Shown here in pieces: positions 42,314 to 51,795 of a stretch of DNA of 64,000 nucleotides. The notes beneath the pieces are model-generated. The model did not search any database. It was given only the letters and a program-made list of their open reading frames with translations, and was not told where the DNA came from. The stretch comes from an uncultured Eubacteriales bacterium (GTDB taxonomy: Bacteria > Bacillota > Clostridia > Lachnospirales > Lachnospiraceae), in NCBI GenBank assembly GCA_900315015.1, contig OMXJ01000003.1, positions 124,001-188,000 on the forward strand, in the 5' to 3' direction. Every line of letters starts with the position of its first letter. The first letter of the stretch is position 1. Position numbers and translations under genes: made by a program.

Positions 42314-44431
42314 ATGAAAATCGCAGAAGGACAAATCTTTAACTTGATGGATACAAATGGAAGGCGTAATGATGTCATCAACGCACTACAGGGATACCTT
42401 ACAATATTGGATGATATTCAAAATACAAAGAAAATGAGATGGGCTTCCATACCAGAAAGCCTGGCGCAATATGAGTTTTACAGGCAAGCAATCGAATTGT
42501 CTCCAGAGGTTTTTAAGCAACATAAGCCATACGATGAACTTCAGGCTGAGATTCAGAATAATCAAGCATTTGCAGATGCAATCAAAAAAGAAGATATAGA
42601 TTGGTTTCAAAATAATAGTCATCGGTATGGTGATTTGATAAAAAAAATTGATCTTGGCACAGAAGATAGAGCTCGCCATTATACTAGCACCTTGGTCAAG
42701 CTTGGATTTACGGATGATAATAGGGAAATCTCTCCTGTGGGAGCTCTTTTATTGGATTTGAAAAAACTAAAAAAAGATGAACTTGAAGTAATGTTGCCGA
42801 TAGACGGAGTAAATGTTGTGTATCTACGACAGCTATTGAAATTGCGGCTATTCGATAGCGAAGAAGATCGTTACTATTCTCCTTTTAACCTCGCTATTTT
42901 TGCACTCCTGAAAAGACATAGACTATCAGAGAATGAGTTTTTTGAACTCGTGCAAGGACTTAATCCTTATTCAGATCCTGATGATATTGAAGACTATGTA
43001 CTTAACTATCACGAAGGGGAGATTGTAGCCGACATGCGTATAGATATTCCGAGCGAAATAAGTATTTCCACAAAGCTGTCTGAAGATGTTTTTAGAACAC
43101 ACTTTAAAAATGGGAAAAGTAGGTCAGCGGTTGATGTATACTGGAAGTATTATGAATTGATAATTGAATATATTTTGAAAAAGGACCCTCAGAGCATAGA
43201 TAAGTTGATGACATATTATGAGGAAAACAAACAAATGTTAAATAAAGCTTTTGGATGTGGCCAGAAAATATTTGTGCAAAAAAACGGGGAACGTCCCGAC
43301 CCAGCAACGTTTCAAAAACAGTACAAAAGAATGTTTGACAGTAATATTAATTCATACCTATTCAGACAGTATTCGTTATCGAAGAAGTTTGATCAGATAA
43401 GAGAGTACTCTGATACTACTAAAAGAATATTCAAGGCGACCGGTATTATCAGTTTCGATAATGGCTTCGTTGAACTTGCCTATAGAGAACTGTGTGCTTG
43501 TATATTTGAAGAGGATCGTATCAAAGAAAGAATTGCAGGGAGTATAAGCGAAGAGCTGCATTCTCATTATGATTGCTATGGAGAGTACGAGGAAGGAATA
43601 AATAGTTATTATTGTGATGTCACATCTATTTCTGAAATATTTGAGATCTATGATGATGAAACCAAGGCTGTAGAGGAAAACATTAAAAAAGAATTCCCTG
43701 GTGTGGAGATTAACGATATCCCTGTTGTTGTTGCAAATAGAAGGAAGCAGGAGTTCGCTGATTTTATAGATAAATCATATCCGGCAGATAAGGTTAAAGA
43801 CCTACTTTCTAAGTTTGGCGACAGATCAAATGATAAAGAGATAAAAGAGACTGTATGTCAAGACGCAACAGTTCCGACAATATATGAATACATTGTTGGT
43901 ATAGCTTGGTATTATTTTTCTGGGAAGCGTATAGATATTCTCGGCAGTTATAATCTTACGCTCTCCGCCAATTTTGAACCGCTAATTCATGCTGGTGGGG
44001 GACAAGGGGATATCGTTATATATGAACCCAATAAAGTCGTTATGTTAGAAGCGACACTGATGAATGCAAGCAGTCAAAAACGTGGTGAGTGGGAACCGGT
44101 ATTAAGACACTCTATTAACCTGAAGGTTGATGAAGAGACAGCTAACACAGGACGTGAGGTTACTTCTTTCTTTATTGCAGATAGTTTTGATTATAATACG
44201 ATAAATATATGGAAGGCAGTAGCGGCCGTACCTTTACAATCTTCAATTGACAAGAACAAATTCACAGACAATGTTGTCATTATGCCGATTAACAACGAGG
44301 AATTGGCTACACTTATGGATAAGGATCATGAATATGATGAAATAATTTCAAAAGTCCATAAGATTTTTGAGGTGGATAAAATCAGCTTTGATATTGATTG
44401 GCGCAGCAAGTTCATGTCAGCTATCTTATAA
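42314..44431 (+). CDS. AlwI-family Type IIS restriction endonuclease
   Basis: A 705-aa protein matching the AlwI/BstNBI-type endonuclease family by general pattern. The N-terminal ~350 residues would recognise DNA. The C-terminal nuclease core shows GGGQGDIVIYEPNKVVMLEA (Asp566, Glu579) with T581 in place of the usual Lys of PD-(D/E)XK, then a Glu and RH further on (GEWEPVLRHS), the arrangement seen in this family. AGGAGA precedes the start. With two partner methylases it should cut near unmodified asymmetric sites. The recognition sequence cannot be read from the sequence. Confidence 0.8.
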   Translation: MKIAEGQIFNLMDTNGRRNDVINALQGYLTILDDIQNTKKMRWASIPESLAQYEFYRQAIELSPEVFKQHKPYDELQAEIQNNQAFADAIKKEDIDWFQNNSHRYGDLIKKIDLGTEDRARHYTSTLVKLGFTDDNREISPVGALLLDLKKLKKDELEVMLPIDGVNVVYLRQLLKLRLFDSEEDRYYSPFNLAIFALLKRHRLSENEFFELVQGLNPYSDPDDIEDYVLNYHEGEIVADMRIDIPSEISISTKLSEDVFRTHFKNGKSRSAVDVYWKYYELIIEYILKKDPQSIDKLMTYYEENKQMLNKAFGCGQKIFVQKNGERPDPATFQKQYKRMFDSNINSYLFRQYSLSKKFDQIREYSDTTKRIFKATGIISFDNGFVELAYRELCACIFEEDRIKERIAGSISEELHSHYDCYGEYEEGINSYYCDVTSISEIFEIYDDETKAVEENIKKEFPGVEINDIPVVVANRRKQEFADFIDKSYPADKVKDLLSKFGDRSNDKEIKETVCQDATVPTIYEYIVGIAWYYFSGKRIDILGSYNLTLSANFEPLIHAGGGQGDIVIYEPNKVVMLEATLMNASSQKRGEWEPVLRHSINLKVDEETANTGREVTSFFIADSFDYNTINIWKAVAAVPLQSSIDKNKFTDNVVIMPINNEELATLMDKDHEYDEIISKVHKIFEVDKISFDIDWRSKFMSAIL

Positions 44432-44458
44432 TATTTCACATAAAGGAGAAATGTTAGT

Positions 44459-46636
44459 ATGGCGCAAAAAAAATTGGATCCACATATGTGGAATCTGGAA
44501 ACGCTTTTTAAATCAATCTACAATGTCCCTGTATATCAAAGACCTTATTCTTGGGACATAGAGCAGATAAGGGTCTTATTTGAGGATATATATGAGGCAT
44601 ACACAAGTGCCGATAAGGATGACGGTTACTATACCGGAAATTTGATTATCTACGATGTAGATGAAAAGATTAACGGGATAATCTCTAAGTATGACATAAT
44701 TGATGGACAGCAGAGAATCACGTCTTTTTCACTTATTCTTCTTGCAATATATTGTAAATCATTGAACTTGGGGTTAGATATTAATGACAGAACAATCGGT
44801 ACAGTTAGGGAGTCACTGTGGAAAATACTTAACCGCGAATACAAAAGAGAATATCCTGCAGTTGCTCTTAATAGCATTGAGAAAAAGTGCTTTTCGGATC
44901 TGTTTAACAAAGCATATGATGAACCGAAAGCTATAATAGATTATTGTGATTCCTATAAATGCACTTCAAAATTCGAGGAAAGAGTTATCGAGAATTTTAA
45001 ATATATATCCAGATACCTTGAAGAGACTATATGCAACCCAGATGATCAAAATGCGCTTTTGGACTACGCGGATTACCTTCTACGATATGTCAACTTTATT
45101 GCTATAGAAGCTAACTGTAAGGAGAACAAAGTATTCTCCATGTTCGAATCCATCAACAGCAAGGGAAAGAAGCTCGAAGAAATTGATTTGATAAAATCAT
45201 ATATTTTCTCGAAACTGGAGGAGAACTCTTATGCTACATATTTGGATCGCTGGGGTCAGTTGATTATTAAAACCAAAGATAACCTTTATGATTATCTTTA
45301 TAACTATATCAAGGCATTCCTGTGTTTCTATCGGCAGAATATCTCGGTTGATAATTTTAAAACTATTGTGGTTAGAGATATGCTTCCTTATTATAAGGTT
45401 ACCAGCGAGAAGGATGCTCTTAAGAAGCTCCTGGACGATATGTATGACAAAGTAGATTTCTATAATATGCTTCATTCGGCAGACTTAGCAAACGAGCTTG
45501 TTAAGGACAGTAAATTCCGTTTCTACTACAAGATTTTTACTGAAGTGTCATACAAGCACCCTAATGCTCTTTTCCTTAGAATGCTTGTTGAATTTAAGGA
45601 AAACAGGTTGCAAAAAGAGGATGTAGTTGAAATCGTAAAAGAAACCGTAGGTTTTATGTTCAAATTCCTGACAATCAGCGGAAAAGACAGCAAAGATGTC
45701 ATTACTATGTTCTCCACAATAATGAAGGACATTTACGATAACAAGAAGATTGTTAAGGATAATATAATCAATACACTTGCTGCTGAATATGTCAACAAGA
45801 GTATCACAATGGAACGACTGAAAAATGATTTTAGCTCAATAGATGCGTACGAGCAAAACAAAAAACTCACTGTGGCGTTATTGGCGTTATACGAGTCCAG
45901 TGATAAAGATGATTCTGGAAAACTGAAGATATCATATGATCAGGCATATACTTTATTGGATTCCTTTAGTGACTCATTCAGTTTAGATCATCTGTTAGTT
46001 CAGACGCCGAATAAGAATTCAGCCTCTTTCAAGTACTATAAACAAGATGATGAGTCCTTAGCATTAAAAGATGGACATGATTTCCCGGCTGATATTGTGG
46101 TTCCCGGTATGGAATATGATTTATTTGTCCGGAAGGTGCTTAACCGAATCGGGAATTTGAGAATATACTACAGAGATAAGAACTCTGGAAGACAAAATTC
46201 AGCAATTTCATTAAAGCAATATCCTAACTTTTACAATTATGCTGATATTGTTACAAGAGGAAAGGAAATTGAAGATATTATCTTTGATGAATGCTTCCCA
46301 CAACCCGATGTTGATCTGACTGCAATACAGTTAACAAGCAAAAAGAATTCTGAGGCGGCACTTCCTAAGATGGATAAGCTTATCGAGTATGGGCTTGTTA
46401 CTCCGGGAGATACTCTTTACATCACATGCAGTCCGGACGGATCAGACGCAACATTGATAGATTCAAAATATGTAGACTATAACGGAGAAAAACTTACATT
46501 AAACGAATGGGGGTGCAAAGTTACAGGATGGAGATCTATCCGAATTTATGCATATGCAGCGAGAAAAGGTGAAATGGTGACTTTGCAAGAAAAACGAGAA
46601 GCATATATCCAAGACTACAATGAGAGCTCAAAGTAA
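44459..46636 (+). CDS. DUF262/DUF1524 (GmrSD-like) protein with RAMA-like C-terminus
   Basis: A 725-aa protein. The N-terminal DUF262 domain shows VPVYQRPYSW (23-32) and DIIDGQQRITS (79-89), the ParB/Srx-like nucleotide-using site of Type IV enzymes such as GmrS. The DUF1524 part is weaker: LDHLLVQTP (His511) and RIGNLRIYYRDKNSGRQN, with the usual HxxP replaced, so the HNH nuclease may be altered. The last ~85 residues (LIEYGLVTPGDTLYITCS, then LTLNEWGCKVTGWRSIRIYA) resemble a RAMA domain, a module associated with modified-DNA systems. It is 27 bp downstream of the endonuclease gene in the same operon. Likely an added anti-phage layer sensing DNA modification. Confidence 0.75.
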   Translation: MAQKKLDPHMWNLETLFKSIYNVPVYQRPYSWDIEQIRVLFEDIYEAYTSADKDDGYYTGNLIIYDVDEKINGIISKYDIIDGQQRITSFSLILLAIYCKSLNLGLDINDRTIGTVRESLWKILNREYKREYPAVALNSIEKKCFSDLFNKAYDEPKAIIDYCDSYKCTSKFEERVIENFKYISRYLEETICNPDDQNALLDYADYLLRYVNFIAIEANCKENKVFSMFESINSKGKKLEEIDLIKSYIFSKLEENSYATYLDRWGQLIIKTKDNLYDYLYNYIKAFLCFYRQNISVDNFKTIVVRDMLPYYKVTSEKDALKKLLDDMYDKVDFYNMLHSADLANELVKDSKFRFYYKIFTEVSYKHPNALFLRMLVEFKENRLQKEDVVEIVKETVGFMFKFLTISGKDSKDVITMFSTIMKDIYDNKKIVKDNIINTLAAEYVNKSITMERLKNDFSSIDAYEQNKKLTVALLALYESSDKDDSGKLKISYDQAYTLLDSFSDSFSLDHLLVQTPNKNSASFKYYKQDDESLALKDGHDFPADIVVPGMEYDLFVRKVLNRIGNLRIYYRDKNSGRQNSAISLKQYPNFYNYADIVTRGKEIEDIIFDECFPQPDVDLTAIQLTSKKNSEAALPKMDKLIEYGLVTPGDTLYITCSPDGSDATLIDSKYVDYNGEKLTLNEWGCKVTGWRSIRIYAYAARKGEMVTLQEKREAYIQDYNESSK

Positions 46637-46646
46637 ATAAAACAGC

Positions 46647-46684
46647 CGATGGGGAACGATTTGTTACTCCATCGACTTTGTTTT
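46647..46684. terminator. Terminator between defence operon and symE-like gene
   Basis: CGATGG pairs with CCATCG around a 16-nt loop; a TTTGTTTTT tail on the plus side and an A-rich left flank suit both convergent transcripts. Confidence 0.65.
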
Positions 46685-46872
46685 TAAGCATTGACTGTTC
46701 CTTTGTCGGTACGGATGATTATCTTTCCAGCATCGTAATCCACAAGGATCTTGTCTCCGACAGAGAAGCCTATGGCTTCGAGCCATTTGCCCTCTATCTG
46801 AATCTTCGGCACTTCTGAGTACCTTCTTCCGGTGTATCTGGTAGAATACTGAACTTTGATTGTCTTCGTCAT
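46684..46872 (-). CDS. symE: SymE-like toxin
   Basis: A 62-aa protein with an AbrB-like swapped-hairpin pattern, including VPKIQIEGKWLEAIGFSVGD and ILVDYDAGKIIIR, which matches the SymE core (P-x-I-x-L-x-G-x-W-L-x-x-A-G-F). GAGGG lies 9 nt upstream of the start. In E. coli, symE sits among restriction genes and is repressed by an antisense RNA; here too it lies convergent to a restriction operon. No antisense promoter could be identified with confidence. Confidence 0.7.
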   Translation of the reverse strand: MTKTIKVQYSTRYTGRRYSEVPKIQIEGKWLEAIGFSVGDKILVDYDAGKIIIRTDKGTVNA

Positions 46873-47020
46873 AAGCGACTTCCCTCAAGCAAAATGCGGA
46901 TATACGAGTTGTTCCTGTTTGATATCCGATATAAAATTGTCATTTCAGCTTGAAGACTGTCTGTCAAATGCCTGTAAAATCAAAGTTTCTCAAAAATCCC
47001 TAGAATTTTGAAATTTCTAC

Positions 47021-47049
47021 TTGAAAAAGTATAAAAAATGTGTTAAACT
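47021..47049 (+). promoter_or_regulatory. Promoter of small RNA
   Basis: TTGAAA, 17-bp spacer, TAAACT. The predicted transcript start (about 47055-47057) coincides with the 5' side of the closing stem of the RNA. Confidence 0.65.
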
Positions 47050-47054
47050 ATAGG

Positions 47055-47252
47055 TAGTCTACAAGTGAAAACCAAAAGGCTTATCTTATGAAAAAATCTT
47101 GGAATAATATTAAGGGGCTTATATATTGGGCTTGTTCATTGAAAGAATCTTGGAAAAACGGGCTATTTATGAAGAATCTATAAGGAGTAAAGTAGACTAA
47201 AAATATGGGACTATCGCACTAAGAAGTAAAATTCTTGGTGCGATTTTTATTT
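47055..47252 (+). ncRNA. Structured small RNA with own promoter and terminator
   Basis: About 190 nt with no credible ORF. A perfect 8-bp closing stem joins TAGTCTAC (47055-47062) with GTAGACTA (47192-47199). Inside, CTTATA (47118) pairs with TATAAG (47179-47184), extended by ATT/AAT and TTCAT/ATGAA (47135-47139 with 47169-47173), giving a long imperfect arm. A strong terminator follows (CGCACTAAGAA / TTCTTGGTGCG, 47215-47242, then ATTTTTATTT). The overall shape, a closing stem, open region and long arm, is reminiscent of 6S RNA, but this is not proven. It lies between the accessory island and the aldo/keto reductase gene. The rest of the 615-base gap 46873-47487 holds nothing else clear except the promoter below. 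Confidence 0.55.
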
Positions 47253-47378
47253 AAAATAGGTATTGCAATAGTCACATCCAAGTTTATAAAATATTTCCGC
47301 CATTTTTCTGGCGGGTATAAAAACATTTTTTTCTAAATTTAGTTCGCAGATATACTGTACTTAAGTATGCAAAAATAC

Positions 47379-47407
47379 TTGTGTGAGCGGGTTTTATATG
47401 TTAAAAT
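47379..47407 (+). promoter_or_regulatory. Promoter of aldo/keto reductase gene
   Basis: TTGTGT, 17-bp spacer, TAAAAT, about 80 bp before the start codon. Confidence 0.5.
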
Positions 47408-47487
47408 GACTAGGAGAGAATTATTTAAGAAAAAGATTAAAAATAGAGAAGTGATTGGATGATTTTTACATTTAAAGGAGAGAAAAT

Positions 47488-48330
47488 ATGCAGACAATGA
47501 AACTAAATAATGGAATTCTTATCCCAGCCATTGGATACGGAACATGGCAGACACCAGATGGAGATGCTGTTACAAATGGAATTAAGGCCGCAGTCGACTA
47601 TGGATATAGACATGTAGACACAGCAGCCGCATACGAAAATGAAGAAGGTGTTGGAAAAGGTATTTTAGAAAGCGGTATAGCAAGAGAAGAGCTATTTGTA
47701 ACTAGTAAGGTATGGAATTCAGAACGTGGTTATGATACAACACTTGCTGCATTTGAAAAATCCTTAAAGAGACTTAAGTTTGATTACCTGGATTTATATC
47801 TTATTCATTGGCCTGCATCAGCAAACAGGTTTGAAAACTGGGAGCAGATAAATCTTGATACCTGGAAAGCAATGACAGAGTTATATAAGGCAGGAAAAAT
47901 TAAGGCAATAGGTGTATCCAACTTTAAGCCACATCACCTTAAGGCCCTTATGGAGACAGAGGTAAAGCCAATGGTAAATCAGATAGAATTCCATCCTGGC
48001 ATGTTAGAGCTTCAGCAGGAGACCTTAGATTACTGCAAGGAAAATGATATCATAGTTGAGGGCTGGTCACCACTTGGAACAGGAAGAATGTTAAATAACC
48101 CTGTATTAATAGAAATTGCTGAAAAGGTAAATAGATCAGTGGCACAGGTCTGCATCAGATGGTGCATTCAGCATGGTGTGCTTCCACTTCCTAAGTCTGT
48201 TACTCCTACAAGAATAAAGCAGAACCTTCAGGTGTTTGATTTTGAACTTGATGAAGATGACATGGGAAGAATAGATGCCCTTGATAATTTCGGTTATTCA
48301 GGCTCTGATCCAGATACTGTACGTTTCTAA
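47488..48330 (+). CDS. Aldo/keto reductase
   Basis: A 280-aa NADPH-dependent carbonyl reductase of the AKR5-like group. The catalytic set is visible: Asp and Tyr in HVDTAAAYENE, Lys in FVTSKVWNS and His in YLIHWP; the cofactor end shows PKSVTPTRIKQN. AAAGGAG precedes the start. Substrate unknown; homologues reduce methylglyoxal and similar aldehydes. Its stop codon begins a ~32-bp tandem repeat array. Confidence 0.92.
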   Translation: MQTMKLNNGILIPAIGYGTWQTPDGDAVTNGIKAAVDYGYRHVDTAAAYENEEGVGKGILESGIAREELFVTSKVWNSERGYDTTLAAFEKSLKRLKFDYLDLYLIHWPASANRFENWEQINLDTWKAMTELYKAGKIKAIGVSNFKPHHLKALMETEVKPMVNQIEFHPGMLELQQETLDYCKENDIIVEGWSPLGTGRMLNNPVLIEIAEKVNRSVAQVCIRWCIQHGVLPLPKSVTPTRIKQNLQVFDFELDEDDMGRIDALDNFGYSGSDPDTVRF

Positions 48331-48510
48331 TAATTATGCATATGTAATAATTGTCATAAGTAATAGATTGCATAAGTAATAATTGTCATAAGTAATAGAT
48401 TGCATAAGTAATAACTGGCATAAGTGAGGTTTGCATAAGTAATAACTGTTATGAGTGATGGTTTGGATAAGTAATAACTGTTATGAGTGATGGTATGGTA
48501 TAAGTAATAC
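48326..48510. repeat. ~32-bp tandem repeat array after aldo/keto reductase
   Basis: About five units start at 48344, 48376, 48408, 48439 and 48471 (each GTAATAA followed by CATAAG-type sequence), with a partial unit before them containing the stop codon and another at 48504. Divergence increases to the right. There are no unique spacers, so this is not a CRISPR array. Confidence 0.85.
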
Positions 48511-48534
48511 TTGATATAGAGAAGAGGTAGGGAT

Positions 48535-49440
48535 TTGACTAGTTGCACAAAGGCGTATTATCATCTTCCAGGTCTTTTTGAATTCTATGATCTGTATAGA
48601 GAATTTTTGCCACTGTATAAAAATCATAGAGAATATTTCTATGATTGGTGTGAAATAGGCTCTATATATGGCGCTCCGGCAGATTGTATCTGGGGAGGTG
48701 GAAGAGTAGGCTTTGGTGAGCAGTTAGCAGAAGATGTATTTGAGTTAACTGAAAAATATGGCATATCAGCAAGGCTTACCTTTAGCAATTCTTTACTTGA
48801 AGAAAAGCATTTTTTAGATAAAAAATGTAACAGGCTATGCAAGCTTGCAAATGAAGCCAAAAATGTAAAAAACGGAGTAATAATATACTCAGACTTATTA
48901 ATGGATTACATAAAGGCTAATTATAAGGAATTATATTTTGTATCATCTACAACAAAGGTAATAACTGACTTTAATGAATTTTTAGCTGAAGTAGACCGAG
49001 AGGATTTTTCGTATGTTGTACCGGATTTCCGCTTAAATAAGAGCATTGAGAAATTAGAAGGACTGACACCTTTGCAAAAGGATAAGGTTGAGTTTCTCTG
49101 TAATGAGTGCTGTTTTTATGGCTGCAATGAAAGAAAGGAATGCTACGAAAATGTAAGCAGGAAAAGCCTAGATGAAGATATTCCTGATCATATATGCCAT
49201 GCTCCTAATCATGAGGAAGGTTATAAGTTTTCTAAAGCAATGAAAAATCCTGGTTTTATAGGTGTAGAAGATATTCAGAAGCTATATATGCCTATGGGCT
49301 TTTCTAACTTTAAAATCGAAGGAAGAAGCCTTGGAAGTGCAATAGTACTTGAATTTATTTTGTATTATATGACAAAGCCTGAATATCAGCTTAATGTAAG
49401 AGAAGAAATATATTTAGATAGCTCATTAGATTTATTTTAA
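48535..49440 (+). CDS. Cys-rich, probable Fe-S TIM-barrel-like protein
   Basis: A 301-aa soluble protein of unknown function. A cysteine cluster, CNECCFYGCNERKEC (Cys189, 192, 193, 197, 203) plus Cys221, suggests an iron-sulfur cluster or zinc. Patterns such as IYGAPADCIWGGGR, ARLTFSNSLL and YFVSSTTKVITD look like a barrel related in style to U32-type proteins, but the link is weak. The TTG start at 48535 is 7 nt after GAGG, and no better start is nearby. Confidence 0.6.
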   Translation: MTSCTKAYYHLPGLFEFYDLYREFLPLYKNHREYFYDWCEIGSIYGAPADCIWGGGRVGFGEQLAEDVFELTEKYGISARLTFSNSLLEEKHFLDKKCNRLCKLANEAKNVKNGVIIYSDLLMDYIKANYKELYFVSSTTKVITDFNEFLAEVDREDFSYVVPDFRLNKSIEKLEGLTPLQKDKVEFLCNECCFYGCNERKECYENVSRKSLDEDIPDHICHAPNHEEGYKFSKAMKNPGFIGVEDIQKLYMPMGFSNFKIEGRSLGSAIVLEFILYYMTKPEYQLNVREEIYLDSSLDLF

Positions 49441-49535
49441 TTTTTCTTTTCGGAAAAGCTCGTTTTGAAAGTGGGAATGATATAGGTCTGCTAAATGTAA
49501 TAATGTGATGTACTGAATTATGTGCTAACAAAAAA

Positions 49536-49575
49536 AAACAGGAAGAGAACTCGAAATGAAGTTCCTTCCTGTTTT
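49536..49575. terminator. Terminator between convergent genes
   Basis: AAAACAGGAAG and GAACT pair with AGTTC and CTTCCTGTTTT in a long stem flanked by A-runs left and T-runs right, so it works for both strands. Confidence 0.85.
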
Positions 49576-49576
49576 G

Positions 49577-51169
49577 TTATACCGTCCCTTCGTAAATTGT
49601 CTTGTCACCGAGCTTGACAAGCTTTACACCCTGTTCTTTGTTTTTATTGAAATTAAATGTCAGCATATATCCGACGTTAAGACCGAAATGCTCGAGATAT
49701 CTGACAAGCTGCTGCTCACCGTCTGAATTGTATTTCTGCCCGCGCCATATCTTTAATTCAATAATATCCTGCTGTCCGAGATAATCAACAACCACATCTG
49801 TGCGTGTCTGATCTCTGGTCTGGGCTTCTATATAGTAGTTGCCTGTACCGTTGATAATGGGCTTTAGGAACAGCAGGAACTGTTCACGTCCGTCCTTTTC
49901 CTTGAATTTATCTTCAAGCGGTCCGAATTTCTGAGTATAGGTCTTTATGAAATGCTCTATCACAAGTCGCATATTCAGCTTGCCGTCTTCGACAAAGATG
50001 TTTTTGGCAAGTGTGCCTTCATTGAACATCGCACTTGATTTGATCTCCTCGTCCGAAAGGAAAAGGTTATACAGTAGCGTTTCAAATATCCTGTTGGAAA
50101 TGGCAACTGTATTGTGATTGTTCTTTATGAAACCGTACATCTCCATCTGAGATATAGACTCCTGAAGTGCAGAATATGAAAGAGTTGTACCTTCCATGAG
50201 GATACTTTTGATTGATTTTTTTAGATCGGGATAGTTTGTCAGCTTGCCTGTAAGCGACTGGAAAAGCGAGTTCTTTTCGGAAAGCAGTATCTTAATTGCT
50301 TCATTGAATCCCTGTTTAGTCCATGCCTTTTCAAGACTGTCAAATTTGTCCGGTACAAGCTGCTCGTCGATGATCTGACATATACGGCTGACAAGGAACG
50401 GATAGCCGCTTGTGTGTTCGTAGATCGAATCGGCGATAAGCTTTGTGTTCATACCCGTGTTATGGTCGGCTTCGTATTCGTCAAGCATGCCCTTTATACC
50501 GTTGGCAGACAGTGACATATCTATATTGAAATCCGCAGAAATATTCCAGGGGGTGTTTAACTTTGAATCATTATCGTTTCGGATATTGCCCTTGATGTGC
50601 TTTATATCGGCAACTCCAGCAAGGATCACTGACTGAAACGCAGGATTGTCCTCGTCGTATTCTCTTTCAAGATACTGGAGCCTAAGCTGTGCAAGGAAGT
50701 CCAGAAACACCTGATTGTTTGATGCGCTGTCAACTTCGTCAATGATAAAGACAATTGGCCCAGGAGAAACCTCACACCATTTTGAAAATAAAAGAAACAA
50801 CTCGCCAAGTCTTGCTTTATTCGCCTCTCTATTTGCGAAATCATTAAATGTATCAATGATTTCGGATGGGAGTGTCATCTTTGATGCTTTTCGTATTATA
50901 AGCAGTGATAATGTTCTGACAAAGCTCTCTTCATCGGCAAAATCTGCGGTGCCGATTGCCTGGAAATCAAGTCTTAATACAACGTACTCGTCTTTCAGAT
51001 ACCTTTCAAGAGCAGCAAGAGTAGTGGTCTTTCCGAATTGCCGTGCCCTGTTTATTGTGAAGTAGTCGCCGTTATCTATCATCACCTTAATCTTATTCAA
51101 TCGATCAGTGATGTCAACCATATAATTCTTAGAAGGATTACATAGTCCTGTGGTCTTGAACTTTTTCAT
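49577..51169 (-). CDS. AAA-like ATPase with C-terminal PD-(D/E)XK-type domain
   Basis: A 530-aa protein. Residues ~35-300 form an AAA-like P-loop domain with the variant Walker A RARQFGKTTT (41-50) and Walker B IVFIIDEVD. The C-terminal region (TDVVVDYLGQQDIIELK) fits a PD-(D/E)XK nuclease pattern. Such genes are common, repeated and often mobile in gut Firmicutes and Bacteroidetes; a function is not established. AAGGGG supports ATG 51169 rather than 51211. Base composition looks richer in G/C than the flanking native genes, suggesting acquisition. Confidence 0.75.
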   Translation of the reverse strand: MKKFKTTGLCNPSKNYMVDITDRLNKIKVMIDNGDYFTINRARQFGKTTTLAALERYLKDEYVVLRLDFQAIGTADFADEESFVRTLSLLIIRKASKMTLPSEIIDTFNDFANREANKARLGELFLLFSKWCEVSPGPIVFIIDEVDSASNNQVFLDFLAQLRLQYLEREYDEDNPAFQSVILAGVADIKHIKGNIRNDNDSKLNTPWNISADFNIDMSLSANGIKGMLDEYEADHNTGMNTKLIADSIYEHTSGYPFLVSRICQIIDEQLVPDKFDSLEKAWTKQGFNEAIKILLSEKNSLFQSLTGKLTNYPDLKKSIKSILMEGTTLSYSALQESISQMEMYGFIKNNHNTVAISNRIFETLLYNLFLSDEEIKSSAMFNEGTLAKNIFVEDGKLNMRLVIEHFIKTYTQKFGPLEDKFKEKDGREQFLLFLKPIINGTGNYYIEAQTRDQTRTDVVVDYLGQQDIIELKIWRGQKYNSDGEQQLVRYLEHFGLNVGYMLTFNFNKNKEQGVKLVKLGDKTIYEGTV

Positions 51170-51505
51170 GAAGGTACGCCCCTTTCTGCACGCGAATACA
51201 TACTTTATCATTATGTTTATAGCACAGAAAATCCATTAATGCAACCTTTTACTGAAATCATAGCTTTCTTTTGTTCTTCTTTGCAATCTGCTCCGTATGC
51301 AGGCGCAATGAGCCGTCAACGAAGCAATGATCTACACGCACGTTCTCAACATTAAAATAAGTGAGGGCGAGATTTGTTGTCTGTTGTCATAGTAAATTTT
51401 CCTTTGCGCAAATTTCGATTTAGCAGAGAAAGCCAAGTTGCCCTCTCACTAACCCTTATTGTACCAAACCACTCCGAAAAAATCAATTACATAGGAGGGA
51501 TTTCC

Positions 51506-51643
51506 TTGACCGCAGATACCAAAGAGGTAGTTACCACGATTGCCTTTATGATCGGTGTCCGGATGTCGGCACTCACCGCAAGCTATGGGGAATGTGCCGA
51601 GCTGAAAGCAGGGCTCAGAGCCGACCGTGATGCTACTGTGTAG
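51506..51643 (+). CDS. Short hypothetical ORF or gene remnant
   Basis: A 45-aa ORF (MTADTKEVVTTIAFMIGVRM start) with a strong AGGAGGG 8 nt before TTG 51506. It may be the 3' end of an old gene or a small peptide. The rest of the 51170-51505 gap shows nothing clear. Confidence 0.35.
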   Translation: MTADTKEVVTTIAFMIGVRMSALTASYGECAELKAGLRADRDATV

Positions 51644-51795
51644 TGAAAAAGGGGTGTTGCCGTTGCATCAGCCCCTTTACAATTCATATTCTCAATGTTA
51701 TATTATAAGTCATAGATAAATTTAGGAGGCGGTAATATGGGTAATTATCTTAACCCTGATAACATCGATTTTCGCAGGGCTTTAAACTCGGAGAT
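51635..51795. repeat. Left end of repeated AAA-ATPase unit, copy 1
   Basis: About 160 bp covering the leader and first ~20 codons of the AAA-ATPase gene match 55437-55595 at roughly 90% identity. The right end of the unit (53198-53240) is shared with 55659-55700. Confidence 0.88.

Noticed and set aside
48326-48510. CRISPR-like regular repeats
   Set aside because: Units of about 32 bp abut one another with no unique spacers, decay gradually, and no cas genes are near.
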